Positions 1-9,111 of a stretch of DNA of 64,000 nt are shown piece after piece (the first letter of the stretch is position 1; every line of letters begins with the position of its first letter). The translations under genes were made by a program, and so were the position numbers. The notes under the pieces are model-generated. The model worked only from the letters and a program-made list of their open reading frames with translations. It made no database searches and was not told the DNA's origin. This DNA comes from Labrenzia sp. DG1229 (GTDB taxonomy: Bacteria; Pseudomonadota; Alphaproteobacteria; Rhizobiales; Stappiaceae): NCBI RefSeq assembly GCF_000521215.1, contig NZ_KI928919.1, forward strand, positions 744,104 through 808,103. The letters are read 5' to 3'.

Positions 1-97
1 CCAGCCACTGCTTGCACTGCTGCAGGTTTCTTTGCAGTTTGTTTTTCAACGAAGAGCGGACCTCCGCTCATCAAAGCGTATCGAGACGACGCAGGGT

Positions 98-1453
98 ATG
101 ACCCGACGCACCGACATTGAATCTGCGCGGTCTGACGCGGCCTATTTCGTGAAAGCGGCCTTGGTCGGCCTTCTCGTGGGAGGACTGGCAACCGGTTTTC
201 ATGCAGGTCTTGAGTATCTGTTTGCCCAGTATGCCGCCTTGAGAAACTCTCTAGGCAATGGCGCATTGCCGTATGTCGTTTCGATTCTCATTTCATCCAT
301 ATGCGTTGCCGCGGCATTTCTCCTCGTTCAACGGGTTGCTCCCGAAGCTGCCGGCAGCGGCATTCAGGAAATAGAAGGGGCGATGGAGGACAGGCGCCCG
401 GTTCACTGGCCCCAGGTGCTTATTGCAAAATTTTTCGGTGGCCTGCTTGCCCTCGGCTCTGGCCTGGTGCTGGGGCGGGAAGGACCGACCATTCATATGG
501 GAGCCATGACTGCGGAAGCGCTGGCACGCTCTCATAAAGTTTCTCCCGCTGACCACAAGGGACTGCTTGCAGCAGGAGCAGCCGCGGGGCTTGCCGCTGC
601 CTTCAATGCGCCGCTTGCCGCAATCCTGTTCATTGTCGAGGAAACGAGACGGCAGTTTCCGTTCGGCTACCGCACCTACATGGCCGTCATCATCGCCTCC
701 ATCCTGAGTGCAGCCGTTACCGAACAGCTCACACAAACCGGCCCTCTCCTGGTCGTCGATGTGCGTTACCTGCCGGTCTGGAGTTACCTGCTCCTTGCCT
801 TGATGGGTATCCTGCTCGGTGTGCTCGGTGTCTTCTTCAACAAGGCTCTGATCACGGTCATGGATCTGTTTCTCAATATCCCGAAGGGCCTTAGGTGGCT
901 CCCGGCCCTTGCAATCGGCGCCGTCACAGGCATCCTGCTCAATGCGTTTCCCGATGCGACAGGCGGTGGCGAAGACCTGGTCCATGACCTGATATCCAGC
1001 CACTACGGCGTTCTTGCTCTCTTGTTGCTCACATTCCTGCGCTTTGGCGGCGTGCTGTTTTCCTACGCGTCCGGTGTCCCGGGCGGCATATTCGCCCCCA
1101 TGCTGTCCATTGCGACATGCGCCGGACTGGCATTCGGTGTGATTGCCGTCGAAACTCTGCCTGTGGAAGATGATTTCCGGGCAGCCTGCGCCGTCGCTGC
1201 CATGGGCGGTTTTTTCGCAGCGTCTGTTCGTGCGCCCCTGGTCGGCGTCGTGCTGGTGATGGAGTTGACCGGAGCCTATGCCCTGATCATGCCGGTGCTC
1301 GTCACCTGCACAACCGCATCGCTCACTGCTCACCATCTCGGCGGACGCCCGATCTATGAACAACTTCTGGAACGCACACTGCGAATTGCAGGGCAGGATC
1401 CTGATAGCGAACCGGACAAGACACCGGTGCAGCTCGGCACGCGCGAGGGCTGA
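98..1453 (+). CDS. clcA: ClC-family chloride/proton antiporter
   Basis: This is a multi-pass membrane protein of the voltage-gated chloride channel (ClC) family that exchanges chloride for protons across the inner membrane. From this start it has about 451 residues. Visible signatures are GSGIQEIEG (anion site), GREGPT with the gating glutamate, and a helix containing FIVEE with the internal proton glutamate, which favours an exchanger over a channel. A C-terminal YEQLLE tyrosine fits the central anion-coordinating residue. The ATG at 98 puts about 20 residues before the first helix. The frame stays open to the window edge and a TTG at 32 is possible, so the start is not certain. The usual GSGIPE reads GSGIQE here. 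There is no CBS domain. Confidence 0.93.
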   Translation: MTRRTDIESARSDAAYFVKAALVGLLVGGLATGFHAGLEYLFAQYAALRNSLGNGALPYVVSILISSICVAAAFLLVQRVAPEAAGSGIQEIEGAMEDRRPVHWPQVLIAKFFGGLLALGSGLVLGREGPTIHMGAMTAEALARSHKVSPADHKGLLAAGAAAGLAAAFNAPLAAILFIVEETRRQFPFGYRTYMAVIIASILSAAVTEQLTQTGPLLVVDVRYLPVWSYLLLALMGILLGVLGVFFNKALITVMDLFLNIPKGLRWLPALAIGAVTGILLNAFPDATGGGEDLVHDLISSHYGVLALLLLTFLRFGGVLFSYASGVPGGIFAPMLSIATCAGLAFGVIAVETLPVEDDFRAACAVAAMGGFFAASVRAPLVGVVLVMELTGAYALIMPVLVTCTTASLTAHHLGGRPIYEQLLERTLRIAGQDPDSEPDKTPVQLGTREG

Positions 1454-1612
1454 GCTGCCAAACCAGGTGCTTCCTTTGACATGGTTGCCGCAGGCAATTC
1501 AGATTTCAGGCACCACGGACCAATACTGCACCTCCAGCGGCACCCAGACCGGACAACGCACAGGATCACGGCACACAAGGGCCCGAGCCTCAGCAATGCG
1601 GATACGAGGACT

Positions 1613-1972
1613 TCAGAACATCCAGGTCTCCGGATTTGAAATCGCGTCGCCACGACCGGCTGTCTGCACGCCCTTGATGCACCGGATGATGAACCAGACA
1701 AGCGTCGCAATCAGCACGAAAATACCAATGAACACGAATGTCAGCACGGCGCCTATAAGGCTGTACAGCAATCCGATCCAGAAGGTTCGGATCTGATAGG
1801 TGTAGTGGGACTCAACCCATCCACCGGCTTTTCCCCTGTTCAAATAGGCGAAAATTACACCGATAATCGAGGTGATGCCGACAATGATACTGACTAGATA
1901 AAGAATGTAGATAAGAGTGGCGTTCTTACCACCGGGTTCCATGTAACCTGCGACATCGGTCTGATCGTTCAT
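1613..1972 (-). CDS. Small membrane protein, DUF4870-like
   Basis: A 119-residue protein with three hydrophobic segments (roughly residues 18-43, 60-88 and 90-100). The pattern matches DUF4870/Tic20-like small membrane proteins: a helix, a short loop with a conserved H-Y-x-Y-Q-x-R-T-F-W stretch, then a helical hairpin. The SHYTYQIRTFWIG segment is the most family-like part. A GGAG Shine-Dalgarno lies 7 nt before the ATG. It converges on the ClC gene and is probably monocistronic. Function is unknown; the family is usually annotated as a transmembrane protein without a defined substrate. Confidence 0.85.
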   Translation of the reverse strand: MNDQTDVAGYMEPGGKNATLIYILYLVSIIVGITSIIGVIFAYLNRGKAGGWVESHYTYQIRTFWIGLLYSLIGAVLTFVFIGIFVLIATLVWFIIRCIKGVQTAGRGDAISNPETWMF

Positions 1973-1991
1973 AACCGCACTCCGCTAAAAT

Positions 1992-2264
1992 TCATTCTAT
2001 CGAAACCTGACCTATGCACCTGCGAATCTGCTTGCATCCACATTGATCCGGCCAGCCTAGATTACAGTCCTTTGCCCATTCGTCCAGACTTCTGAATACC
2101 GCTCCGCGCGAAACAGGCCACAGTGCCTTGCCATTTGCCGGGGCGGCGGCCATGACGACCAGAAGACCACGGGGATCTGTTTTCCCGTCTTGACGACTGA
2201 TCTGGTCGGCTTGTCCTGCCGTAACAAGTGCTGTTAGTTCAAGAACGTTCCCGAATTTTGACAT
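1992..2264 (-). CDS. Possible small hypothetical protein
   Basis: An open frame of about 90 codons starting MSKFGNVLELTALVTAGQAD that fills most of the gap between the membrane protein and the LysR gene. It is divergent from the LysR gene. I recognise no domain. No good Shine-Dalgarno precedes the ATG, and third-position GC is only moderate. It may be a real lineage-specific small protein or just open frame in the LysR promoter region. Otherwise this stretch of about 350 bases shows nothing else. Confidence 0.3.
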   Translation of the reverse strand: MSKFGNVLELTALVTAGQADQISRQDGKTDPRGLLVVMAAAPANGKALWPVSRGAVFRSLDEWAKDCNLGWPDQCGCKQIRRCIGQVSIE

Positions 2265-2322
2265 GGTCAGTCGCATTGGGGAGAGTTCAATCAACATCTG
2301 TCGTCTTTCTGAGAGATTGAAA

Positions 2323-3267
2323 ATGAGCAATCTGACGGACATGGAAATCTTTGCGCGAGTGGTGAGCGCAGGCAGCATGTCGGCGGCCGGTCGGGAAATG
2401 AGCCTGTCCCCCGCGGTGGTTTCGAAACGGATCCGAAGGCTGGAAGAAAAGCTGGGAACACGACTTCTTCAGCGAACAACCCGTCAGATCGCAATGACCG
2501 AGGCCGGTCAGGGCTTTTATGAGCGGGTCATTGCAATTCTGGCCTCGGTCGAAGAAGCAGAGTCGTTTGTCTCGCGCGGATCCGCCAAGGCCCGCGGCAA
2601 TCTCAGAGTTGCCGTTCCAACGTCGTTCGGACGCCTTCACATTGCGCCGCATCTGGGACGGTTTCTATCCGAGAATCCGGATCTGTCAGTCAATCTCGAC
2701 CTGTCCGACGATTTTGTGGACATTGTCGGCGATGGTTATGATCTCGCGGTCCGGATTGCGGAACTTTCGGATTCAAGTCTGGTCGCAAGGCGATTGGCCC
2801 CGGTCCACCGCGTCCTGTGCGCGAGCCCGGAATACCTGGCAAAACACGGCGTTCCGATCAGCATTGAGGATCTGGCAAGCAATCATGTAACGATCGCAGC
2901 GACAAATCAGGACCCATGGCGGCTTGCCGGGCCTTCCGGGATTGAGACCGTCCGCACACGTGCGCCGCTCAAGACAAACTCAAACGAAGTTGTGCGGGAA
3001 TGCCTGCTTGCAGGTGTTGGCGTGGCACTTCGTTCCACCTGGGATGTCGGTCCGGAGCTGCGCGAGGGAAAGTTGCAGATACTGCTGCCTCAATACAGGG
3101 CTTCGAAGGACGTCGGCCTGCATGCCGTCTATCCGAGCCGTCAGTTCCTGCCGGCCAAGGTGCGGGTCTTCATCGATTTCCTGGCCGGTCTTTACGGGAC
3201 TTCGCCCTATTGGGATGCCGGCCTTGACGACTGGCTTCGTCTGCCGAGCAGCGCAAAGGCCGGGTGA
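2323..3267 (+). CDS. LysR-family transcriptional regulator
   Basis: A 314-residue LysR-type regulator. The N-terminal winged helix-turn-helix (about residues 1-60) contains FARVVSAGSMSAAGREMSLSP and the RIRRLEEKLGTRLLQRTTR wing. The rest is the type-2 periplasmic-binding-protein-like effector domain, which in the GcvA/DsdC-like subgroup ends with a Y-P-S-R-x-x-x-P-A-K-V-R motif, visible here as YPSRQFLPAKVRVFIDFL. The ATG at 2323 has a GAGA Shine-Dalgarno and gives the canonical start MSNLTDMEIFARV; an upstream in-frame start at 2263 adds a non-homologous extension. No obvious target gene is adjacent, since both neighbours are small proteins, so the effector is unknown. Confidence 0.93.
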   Translation: MSNLTDMEIFARVVSAGSMSAAGREMSLSPAVVSKRIRRLEEKLGTRLLQRTTRQIAMTEAGQGFYERVIAILASVEEAESFVSRGSAKARGNLRVAVPTSFGRLHIAPHLGRFLSENPDLSVNLDLSDDFVDIVGDGYDLAVRIAELSDSSLVARRLAPVHRVLCASPEYLAKHGVPISIEDLASNHVTIAATNQDPWRLAGPSGIETVRTRAPLKTNSNEVVRECLLAGVGVALRSTWDVGPELREGKLQILLPQYRASKDVGLHAVYPSRQFLPAKVRVFIDFLAGLYGTSPYWDAGLDDWLRLPSSAKAG

Positions 3268-3404
3268 TCACTCCATTTTGACATGTGACGTTTATCTGCC
3301 GCATTAGTATCTCTCCTGATGCGACTGTGCGTCACTTGCATCATGTTCGGGCTTCCTGTCTTTTGTGCCGGGGTATGTATGCACCCAAATTGAGGGAGAG
3401 TTAT

Positions 3405-3800
3405 ATGCAGCGTTTGCTGATGATCGCCGGAACAGCGCTTCTGGCCATAACCGCCCAGGCAAGTGCCGAAGGCGACCCTGCCAAGGGTGAGAAAGTTTTC
3501 AAAAAGTGCGCCGCCTGCCACGCCGTCGGCGAGAGTGCCAAAAACAAGGTCGGACCGCAGCTGAACGGGGTGGTTGGTGCTCCGTGGGGCCGTATCGAAG
3601 GATACAAGTACTCGAAAAACCTCGTTGAATTGAGCGACGGCAAAGTCTGGGACGAAGACACTCTCGTTGTCTATCTGACAAAACCGAAAGACCTCATTCC
3701 AAAGGGCAAGATGGCATTTGCCGGTCTGAGAAAAGAAGCGGACCGCGACAACGTGATTGCCTATCTTTCACAATTCAAGGAAGACGGCACGACCGAGTAA
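3405..3800 (+). CDS. Periplasmic class I cytochrome c
   Basis: A 131-residue precursor. A signal peptide (about residues 1-21, ending in AQASA) is followed by GDPAKGEKVFKKCAACH, the haem c attachment motif CAACH, and a distal KGKMAF segment with the axial methionine. Size and the VGPQLNGVVG segment match the soluble mitochondrial-like cytochrome c / c550 family that carries electrons from the bc1 complex to terminal oxidases or other periplasmic acceptors. The start is chosen for the strong GGGAGAG Shine-Dalgarno and the signal peptide; the open frame begins earlier at 3285. An intrinsic terminator follows. It is a single gene, and its redox partner is not shown here. Confidence 0.93.
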   Translation: MQRLLMIAGTALLAITAQASAEGDPAKGEKVFKKCAACHAVGESAKNKVGPQLNGVVGAPWGRIEGYKYSKNLVELSDGKVWDEDTLVVYLTKPKDLIPKGKMAFAGLRKEADRDNVIAYLSQFKEDGTTE

Positions 3801-3825
3801 GATCAATCGGCATCGCATCACAAGG

Positions 3826-3853
3826 AAGGCCGGGTCTCCCCGGCCTTTTTCAT
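3826..3853 (+). terminator. Intrinsic terminator after cytochrome c
   Basis: A perfect 9-bp stem (AAGGCCGGG at 3826-3834 with CCCGGCCTT at 3839-3847) has a 4-nt loop and runs into a T tract. It lies 25 nt after the cytochrome stop codon and also faces the end of the DUF3422 gene. Confidence 0.88.
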
Positions 3854-3867
3854 TGCGACAACTTCAA

Positions 3868-5166
3868 TCAATGTTCACCATGATGCTTCCGGATACGCCT
3901 GACGACCCACCAGATGAGCAAAACGACCAGCGGCACTGCCAGGCCTGTCGTGATGTTCGCGCTCGGAACGGGAAGCCCCGCATCCTTGGCAGCCTTTGCC
4001 AGATATGAAATCAAACCGACCACATAATAGGAGACCGCGGCAACTGACAGACCTTCGACGGTTTGCTGAAGTCGCAATTGCAGACGGGCTCTGCGGTTCA
4101 TTGATTGCAGGAGGCTGCGGTTCTGCTGTTCCAGTTCCACGTCAACTCTGGTTCGCAACAAAGTCGTCGCCCGGGCAAGTTTGCGTGAGAGCATTGCCTG
4201 GCGGTCTTCAATTGCCTGGCAGGTTCGCATGGCAGGTGCAAGGCGTCTTGCCAGGAACGATGCCAGGGACAAATCGCCCGGTGCGGCTTCTTCTCTCAAT
4301 GTCTCAAGTCTGGCCTTGACGATTTCGGCATAGGCGCGGCTAGCACCGAAACGGAAGGCACTCGCCGTCGCCCCGGCTTCCAGCGCCGCCGCTAGGGCAG
4401 ACAGCTTGTCAAGAAGCTCCTGGTTGGTTCCAAGCGCAGCGGCATCCTTCATCTGGCCGGTCATTTCCGCCAGCTCGATCTCAAAACGCCGGATTTCCGG
4501 TTGCAGACCTGTTGCCTCGAACAATCCCAGCATGGCAAGCGTCCGATAGGTTTCGACTTCAAGAAGGCGTTGCACGACAGCGCCGGACTGCACGCTGCTC
4601 AGGGATCGATTGAACAACAACATGCGTGTCAGTCCGTCTCCGTCCTGACGGAAATCCGTCACCACGGTCGCTGCCCCGTCTTCCAGGTTCGAGACCGTCA
4701 AACTGCTCTCGTCGAACTGGCTGCGCCAATCTTCGTTTTCGACCGGTTCGCGCAATTCGAGGCGTACAGCCACGAGAAGATCTCCAGGTGCGCGAAAGGC
4801 CGCGCCGAACGGATGTGTCGCAGCAAGTTGCCCGAACAGCTGGTCCGGTCTCGCGCTTCCATCCCAGGTGTAGGTCGTGAATTCCGCGTGCTGTTCCCAA
4901 CTGAGGGTTCCACCGCCGAAAGTCAGGGTGTGGTGCCGGTTCCCCGTTGCAGGTCCGGGCACTCCTCGGGACACGCAGAATTCCGACAACCAGTCGTGAT
5001 CCCTTGCCGCCTCTTCCGCGCTGGTCAGGAACGCGTAGTGCAATACCGTGCGGGGACACGTCAGTGGTCGGAAAGGACGTGCATGCACTTCTCCCAGCAC
5101 ACGTTCACGCAAGAGAGATGTCCGGAACGACGGCAGCGACGAACCGTTCTCTGACCCCTGACCCAC
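3868..5166 (-). CDS. DUF3422 family membrane-anchored protein
   Basis: A 432-residue protein matching the DUF3422 family. The N-terminus carries the family hallmark RVLGEVHARPFRPL. The middle is a long, mostly helical cytoplasmic region with coiled-coil-like segments (about residues 210-370). The C-terminus has two hydrophobic helices (about 375-395 and 405-425) followed by a basic tail, so it is anchored in the membrane by its C-terminus. The family is widespread in proteobacteria and has no established biochemical role. The gene stands alone and converges on the cytochrome c terminator. Confidence 0.88.
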   Translation of the reverse strand: MGQGSENGSSLPSFRTSLLRERVLGEVHARPFRPLTCPRTVLHYAFLTSAEEAARDHDWLSEFCVSRGVPGPATGNRHHTLTFGGGTLSWEQHAEFTTYTWDGSARPDQLFGQLAATHPFGAAFRAPGDLLVAVRLELREPVENEDWRSQFDESSLTVSNLEDGAATVVTDFRQDGDGLTRMLLFNRSLSSVQSGAVVQRLLEVETYRTLAMLGLFEATGLQPEIRRFEIELAEMTGQMKDAAALGTNQELLDKLSALAAALEAGATASAFRFGASRAYAEIVKARLETLREEAAPGDLSLASFLARRLAPAMRTCQAIEDRQAMLSRKLARATTLLRTRVDVELEQQNRSLLQSMNRRARLQLRLQQTVEGLSVAAVSYYVVGLISYLAKAAKDAGLPVPSANITTGLAVPLVVLLIWWVVRRIRKHHGEH

Positions 5167-5330
5167 AATACTCGCCCCTGTCCAGTTATCCGTCTGCGAG
5201 GCACTCTGATCACAAACAACGCCTTATACCAAGGTCTAATATTGTCACAGGCAATGATTGTTCGCCGATGGCTGTTTTGACGCGATGATAATTGGATAAA
5301 AAAATTGACCAATTTTCGCAATGCTCTTAT

Positions 5331-5343
5331 GTTGCGCGGCAAC
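5331..5343. promoter_or_regulatory. Candidate autoregulatory operator of GntR/FCD regulator
   Basis: A perfect short dyad, GTTGC-GCG-GCAAC, sits immediately before the Shine-Dalgarno of the GntR/FCD gene. A second looser dyad (AATTGG at about 5290 and CCAATT at about 5309) lies just upstream. FCD-type regulators commonly bind short dyads overlapping their own promoters; assignment to this regulator is inference. Confidence 0.35.
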
Positions 5344-5360
5344 GAAGGGATGCATCACGC

Positions 5361-6137
5361 ATGTTTCAGCCTGTTGATCATCAAAAAACGGCCGATGCCG
5401 TTGTGGAGCAGATTGAAAACCTGATCCTGAAAGGCGTCCTGCACTCCGGTGACCGGTTACCGTCCGAACGGGACCTGGCCGAACAGATGAAAGTCTCAAG
5501 ACCCGTCCTCAGGGATGCGCTCAAAATTCTTGAGGAACGCAGGTTGATTGAAGCACGACGCGGTGGCGGCACCTATGTCTGCGATTTGATAGGTCCCATA
5601 TTTTCCGATGCCATAATTGAGCTGATCGCCCGGCATCCGGACGCCATCAATGACTATTTCGAGTTTCGCAGAGGGATCGAAGGACAGGCGTCCGCACAGG
5701 CTGCTATGCGTGCAGCCCCTTCAGATCTCAAGCGTCTCCAGGATATCGTCAAGCAAATGCACGATGCCCACGAGGCAGAGGACCTTTCGGTCGAAGCGCT
5801 GCTTGATGTTGAATTTCACCACGCAGTCGGCGAAGCGGCTCATAACGTGGTGATGCTGCATACGCTGCGTTCCTGCTACCGGCTGCTTGAAAACGGTGTC
5901 TTTTACAATCGTGGCCGGCTCTACCACCACCCGAGCGCGCGAGACGAATTGCTGCAGCAGCACGTCGCGATTGCGAACGCGATCGGCGAAGGTGATGCAG
6001 TCGAGGCAATGCGCGCATCAGAACAACATATCGACTATGTGCGCGGCACGCGTGCCGAGGCAGAACAACTCGACCAACGCGAACAACTGGCGGGCCTGCG
6101 TCGTATCAAACCCATTAAGAATTCCACTCGATCCTGA
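5361..6137 (+). CDS. lldR: GntR/FadR-type (FCD) regulator of lactate use
   Basis: A 258-residue regulator. The N-terminal GntR winged helix (about residues 10-75) contains GDRLPSERDLAEQMKVSRPV and the wing RRGGGTYV. The C-terminal FCD all-helical effector domain (about 95-235) has the expected acidic and histidine residues (E-F-H-H-A, and H in the QQHVAIANAI helix) that bind a metal in the lactate/pyruvate-sensing subgroup. It lies 18 nt upstream of an L-lactate dehydrogenase gene in the same direction, which makes an LldR-type role likely. The ATG at 5361 with upstream GAAGGGA is preferred over an earlier in-frame TTG at 5292. Effector identity is inferred from the neighbour. Confidence 0.85.
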   Translation: MFQPVDHQKTADAVVEQIENLILKGVLHSGDRLPSERDLAEQMKVSRPVLRDALKILEERRLIEARRGGGTYVCDLIGPIFSDAIIELIARHPDAINDYFEFRRGIEGQASAQAAMRAAPSDLKRLQDIVKQMHDAHEAEDLSVEALLDVEFHHAVGEAAHNVVMLHTLRSCYRLLENGVFYNRGRLYHHPSARDELLQQHVAIANAIGEGDAVEAMRASEQHIDYVRGTRAEAEQLDQREQLAGLRRIKPIKNSTRS

Positions 6138-6155
6138 TCCGGGGGAGGATAAACC

Positions 6156-7292
6156 GTGACGACTATTACCGATGTTGCCGACATGCAGGCTCTTGCAAAG
6201 CGCAGGGTTCCGAAAATGTTCTACGACTATGCGGATACCGGGTCATGGACACAAAGCACCTACCGGGAAAACGAAGCAGCGCTGCAACGCCAGAAGCTGC
6301 GTCAACGTGTTGCCCGCAACATCGACAACCGTTCGGTCAAGTCGACCATGATCGGCCGGGAAGTCGCCATGCCCGTCGCATTGGCGCCCGTCGGGCTTAC
6401 CGGCATGCAACACGCGGACGGTGAAATTCTCGCGGCACAGGCGGCTGAAGAATTCGGTATCCCTTTCACGCTTTCCACAATGAGTGTTTGCTCGATCGAA
6501 GACGTTGCTGAGCACACCAAGACCCCCTTCTGGTTCCAGCTTTATGTCATGCGCGACAGGGGATTTTCGGAAAACCTGATGCAAAGGGCCACGGCGGCGG
6601 ATTGTTCGGCACTTGTCCTGACCCTCGACCTCCAGGTGCTTGGCCAACGCCATCAGGACCTCAAGAACGGCCTGAGCACACCACCCAAACCAAAGCCGGG
6701 CGTCCTGATCGATCTTGCGTTCAAGCCATTCTGGTGCTGGAACATGCTGCAGACGAAGCGCCGGGAATTTGGCAACATTCACGGGCACGTGGCCGGCGTC
6801 GACGACATGTCGTCTCTGGCTGAGTGGACGAACAGCCAGTTCGACCCGACACTTGACTGGTCTTCGGTCGAGTGGGTCAAAAAGCACTGGGATCGCAAAC
6901 TGATCCTGAAAGGCATCAACGATGTCGAGGATGCAAAAATCGCTGCCGGCCTCGGTGTCGATGCGATCGTAGTCTCCAACCATGGCGGACGTCAGCTGGA
7001 CGGTGCTCTGGCCACCTATGACGTCCTTGGCGACATCGTCGACGCGGTCGGCGACAAGATCGAAGTTCATTTCGACGGCGGGATCCGGTCTGGACAGGAC
7101 GTCTTCAGAGCGGTCGCCATGGGCGCTCACAGCACCTATATCGGCCGGGCATACATCTATGGCCTCGGCGCAATGGGCAAGGCGGGCGTGACCAAGGTTC
7201 TGGAGATGATCCACAAGGAACTGGACGTGACCATGGGCCTTTGCGGCGAGACCGACATCACGAACACCGGCCGGCATAACCTGGTGCTATAG
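6156..7292 (+). CDS. lldD: FMN-dependent L-lactate dehydrogenase
   Basis: A 378-residue alpha-hydroxy-acid dehydrogenase that oxidises L-lactate to pyruvate with FMN and passes electrons to the respiratory chain at the membrane. The whole length is the FMN-dependent alpha-hydroxy-acid TIM barrel. Visible marks are RVPKMFYDYADTGSW at the start, the FMN-binding APVG and FQLYV segments, the active-site SNHGGRQLDGA (catalytic His and substrate-binding Arg) and the phosphate-binding FDGGIRSGQDV and YIGRAYIYG. It starts at GTG behind a strong GGGGGAGGA Shine-Dalgarno and is co-oriented with its regulator 18 nt upstream. Glycolate or mandelate oxidases share the fold; length and motifs favour LldD. 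Confidence 0.93.
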   Translation: MTTITDVADMQALAKRRVPKMFYDYADTGSWTQSTYRENEAALQRQKLRQRVARNIDNRSVKSTMIGREVAMPVALAPVGLTGMQHADGEILAAQAAEEFGIPFTLSTMSVCSIEDVAEHTKTPFWFQLYVMRDRGFSENLMQRATAADCSALVLTLDLQVLGQRHQDLKNGLSTPPKPKPGVLIDLAFKPFWCWNMLQTKRREFGNIHGHVAGVDDMSSLAEWTNSQFDPTLDWSSVEWVKKHWDRKLILKGINDVEDAKIAAGLGVDAIVVSNHGGRQLDGALATYDVLGDIVDAVGDKIEVHFDGGIRSGQDVFRAVAMGAHSTYIGRAYIYGLGAMGKAGVTKVLEMIHKELDVTMGLCGETDITNTGRHNLVL

Positions 7293-7293
7293 G

Positions 7294-8001
7294 TCACGGA
7301 CTCCGGAGCAAGGCCAGCCATGCCCGGGCGATCGCTTCGCCCAGCACGTCGGCCTTGTCCGCGTGACGGGCAGATTCTTCATCGAGCCGCTCGGGCCAGT
7401 CCGGCGTATGTGGAAGGATCTCGTCTGCAAGGTCTTCAGACCATTCACGCACGTCCGTTGATGCGGCTTCGAAATGGAACTGTATAGCGTAGGTTGTCCG
7501 GCCGACGCGGAAGGCCTGTATCGGTGTCATTGCGCTTTCAGCCAGGTGAACAGCATCTTCAGGAAGCGTGACGGTATCGGTGTGCCAGTGAAACAGTGGC
7601 CCGCCCCTTCCCAGCACCGAGACGACAGGATCGGCGAGGCCGTCTGCCGTTGGTGTCACCTGCTGCCAGCCGAACTCAATGGGCCGGCCCAAAATGTTGC
7701 GTCCACCGAATGCCCGCGCGATGAGCTGGCAGCCCAGACAGATCCCAAGCACCGGGCGACCTGCCTCGTGGAACGTCCTGATCAGATCACATAAACGCGG
7801 CAGATGCGGATACTCCTTGTCCGCAAGTGCATTTTGACCACCTCCGAGCGTCACCAAACCGCTAAAGGTGCCGGTCTCGTTCGGCAACTCCTCGCCCGCG
7901 TAGGCCCGGACTGTTTTCCACTTGTGTCCCGTCCGGGCAGCGGTTCTGCCAAGTGCCGCCAACCCGGCATTCGGATAGTTTTCGATCACCAGCAGGGTCA
8001 T
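7294..8001 (-). CDS. Class I glutamine amidotransferase-like protein
   Basis: A 235-residue stand-alone type 1 glutamine amidotransferase domain. The nucleophile elbow is GICLGCQLIARAFGG, and the His-Glu pair follows in YAIQFHFEAAS, so the Cys-His-Glu triad is complete. The domain resembles the GMP-synthase-like and PuuD-related group that hydrolyses glutamine or gamma-glutamyl substrates. The start at 8001 has a GGGAG Shine-Dalgarno; the open frame extends to 8088 without support. It ends 1 nt from the lldD stop (convergent) and diverges from an EamA transporter. The substrate cannot be told from sequence. Confidence 0.85.
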   Translation of the reverse strand: MTLLVIENYPNAGLAALGRTAARTGHKWKTVRAYAGEELPNETGTFSGLVTLGGGQNALADKEYPHLPRLCDLIRTFHEAGRPVLGICLGCQLIARAFGGRNILGRPIEFGWQQVTPTADGLADPVVSVLGRGGPLFHWHTDTVTLPEDAVHLAESAMTPIQAFRVGRTTYAIQFHFEAASTDVREWSEDLADEILPHTPDWPERLDEESARHADKADVLGEAIARAWLALLRSP

Positions 8002-8152
8002 CCCGTCTCCCGTGTCTTCCAGTTGGTCTGGCCACTTTCGCGGGTTGACCGTAATCATCTGAGTTCTTGATGCAAACATCAAAAACAATCATTTGCGCTT
8101 AAGTGAGTTGAACGCCAGATTCCCTTCAGGATTTTCCAAGCATGGTGTTTTC

Positions 8153-9070
8153 ATGAGCGTCGCTTCCCCCGCGATCCGCAGCGGTTCAGGCGGTTTTTCT
8201 GCATCGGATTACGGTCTCTATGCAGCCACGGTCCTCGCCTGGGGCTTCAGCTGGATCGCTATGAAAAGCCAGGTTGCCACTGTCGCACCGGAAGTCTCCG
8301 TCTTCTGGCGATTTGTGTTGGCAGCTGCTGTCATGATGGCATGGGCAAAATTCCGCGGTCACAACATGTCCTTCCGAGTGCAGGATCACTTCCGCTTCGC
8401 AGGCCTTGGAGCCTTTTTGTTTTCGACCAACTTTACGCTGTTTTACTATGGTGCCATGCAGATCCCCTCCGGACTGCTTGCCGTGATTTTCTCTACCGCA
8501 TCGATCTTCAACCTGTTTCTTGGGTTGATCGTATTCGGTCAGCGCCCGAATCCGATGGCGCTGTTGGCAGGCATAATCGGGTTTGCAGGGATCGCCCTGA
8601 TGTTCTGGCCGAAACTGGTCGGTGCCGAATTCAACACACATGCGGCAATCGGACTGGGCATATGCGTTGCAGGCACGCTGTCATTCTGTGTTGGCAACAT
8701 GGTTTCGGCCGACACCCAACGCCGCGGCATCGGAGTCGTCCCCGCGACTGCCTGGGGCATGTTCTACGGAATGATGTTTCTGGGGCTGTTTTCAGCCTTT
8801 CGTGGACAGAGCTTTGCCGTCGAATGGTCGGTCAGCTACTTCGGCGGACTTGTCTATCTTGCAATTATCGCGTCGGTCATTGCCTTTGCGTCCTATCTGA
8901 CCCTTCTGGGGCGGATCGGCTCTGCGCGGGCAGGCTATGCGACCGTCATGTTTCCGGTTGTCGCGCTTACGCTCTCGACAATCTTCGAGGGATACCAATG
9001 GACCGCCGCTGCGGCCCTGGGTGTGGTCTTCGTGCTGGGCGGAAACATCCTGATGCTGCGCGCGCGTTAA
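8153..9070 (+). CDS. EamA/DMT-family exporter
   Basis: A 305-residue permease of the drug/metabolite transporter superfamily. It has two tandem EamA repeats and about ten hydrophobic helices. The first repeat starts at YGLYAATVLAWGFSWIAMK, and the second contains the IASVIAFASYLTLLGRIGSARAGY signature at its C-terminal half. Members export amino acids, nucleosides or other small metabolites. The gene is divergent from the glutamine amidotransferase and convergent with a LysR gene, an arrangement common for a regulator-controlled exporter, but the pairing is not proven. The Shine-Dalgarno at the chosen ATG is weak, so the start is moderately certain. Confidence 0.9.
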   Translation: MSVASPAIRSGSGGFSASDYGLYAATVLAWGFSWIAMKSQVATVAPEVSVFWRFVLAAAVMMAWAKFRGHNMSFRVQDHFRFAGLGAFLFSTNFTLFYYGAMQIPSGLLAVIFSTASIFNLFLGLIVFGQRPNPMALLAGIIGFAGIALMFWPKLVGAEFNTHAAIGLGICVAGTLSFCVGNMVSADTQRRGIGVVPATAWGMFYGMMFLGLFSAFRGQSFAVEWSVSYFGGLVYLAIIASVIAFASYLTLLGRIGSARAGYATVMFPVVALTLSTIFEGYQWTAAAALGVVFVLGGNILMLRAR

Positions 9071-9111
9071 ACCGTCAATCATGAAACGAAAGTACCTGAT
9101 GGCGGAATATC

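Noticed and set aside
293-1363. A 356-codon minus-strand frame opposite the ClC gene
   Set aside because: It is the antisense of a clear ClC coding frame; its product is Cys/Gln/His-rich without family features.
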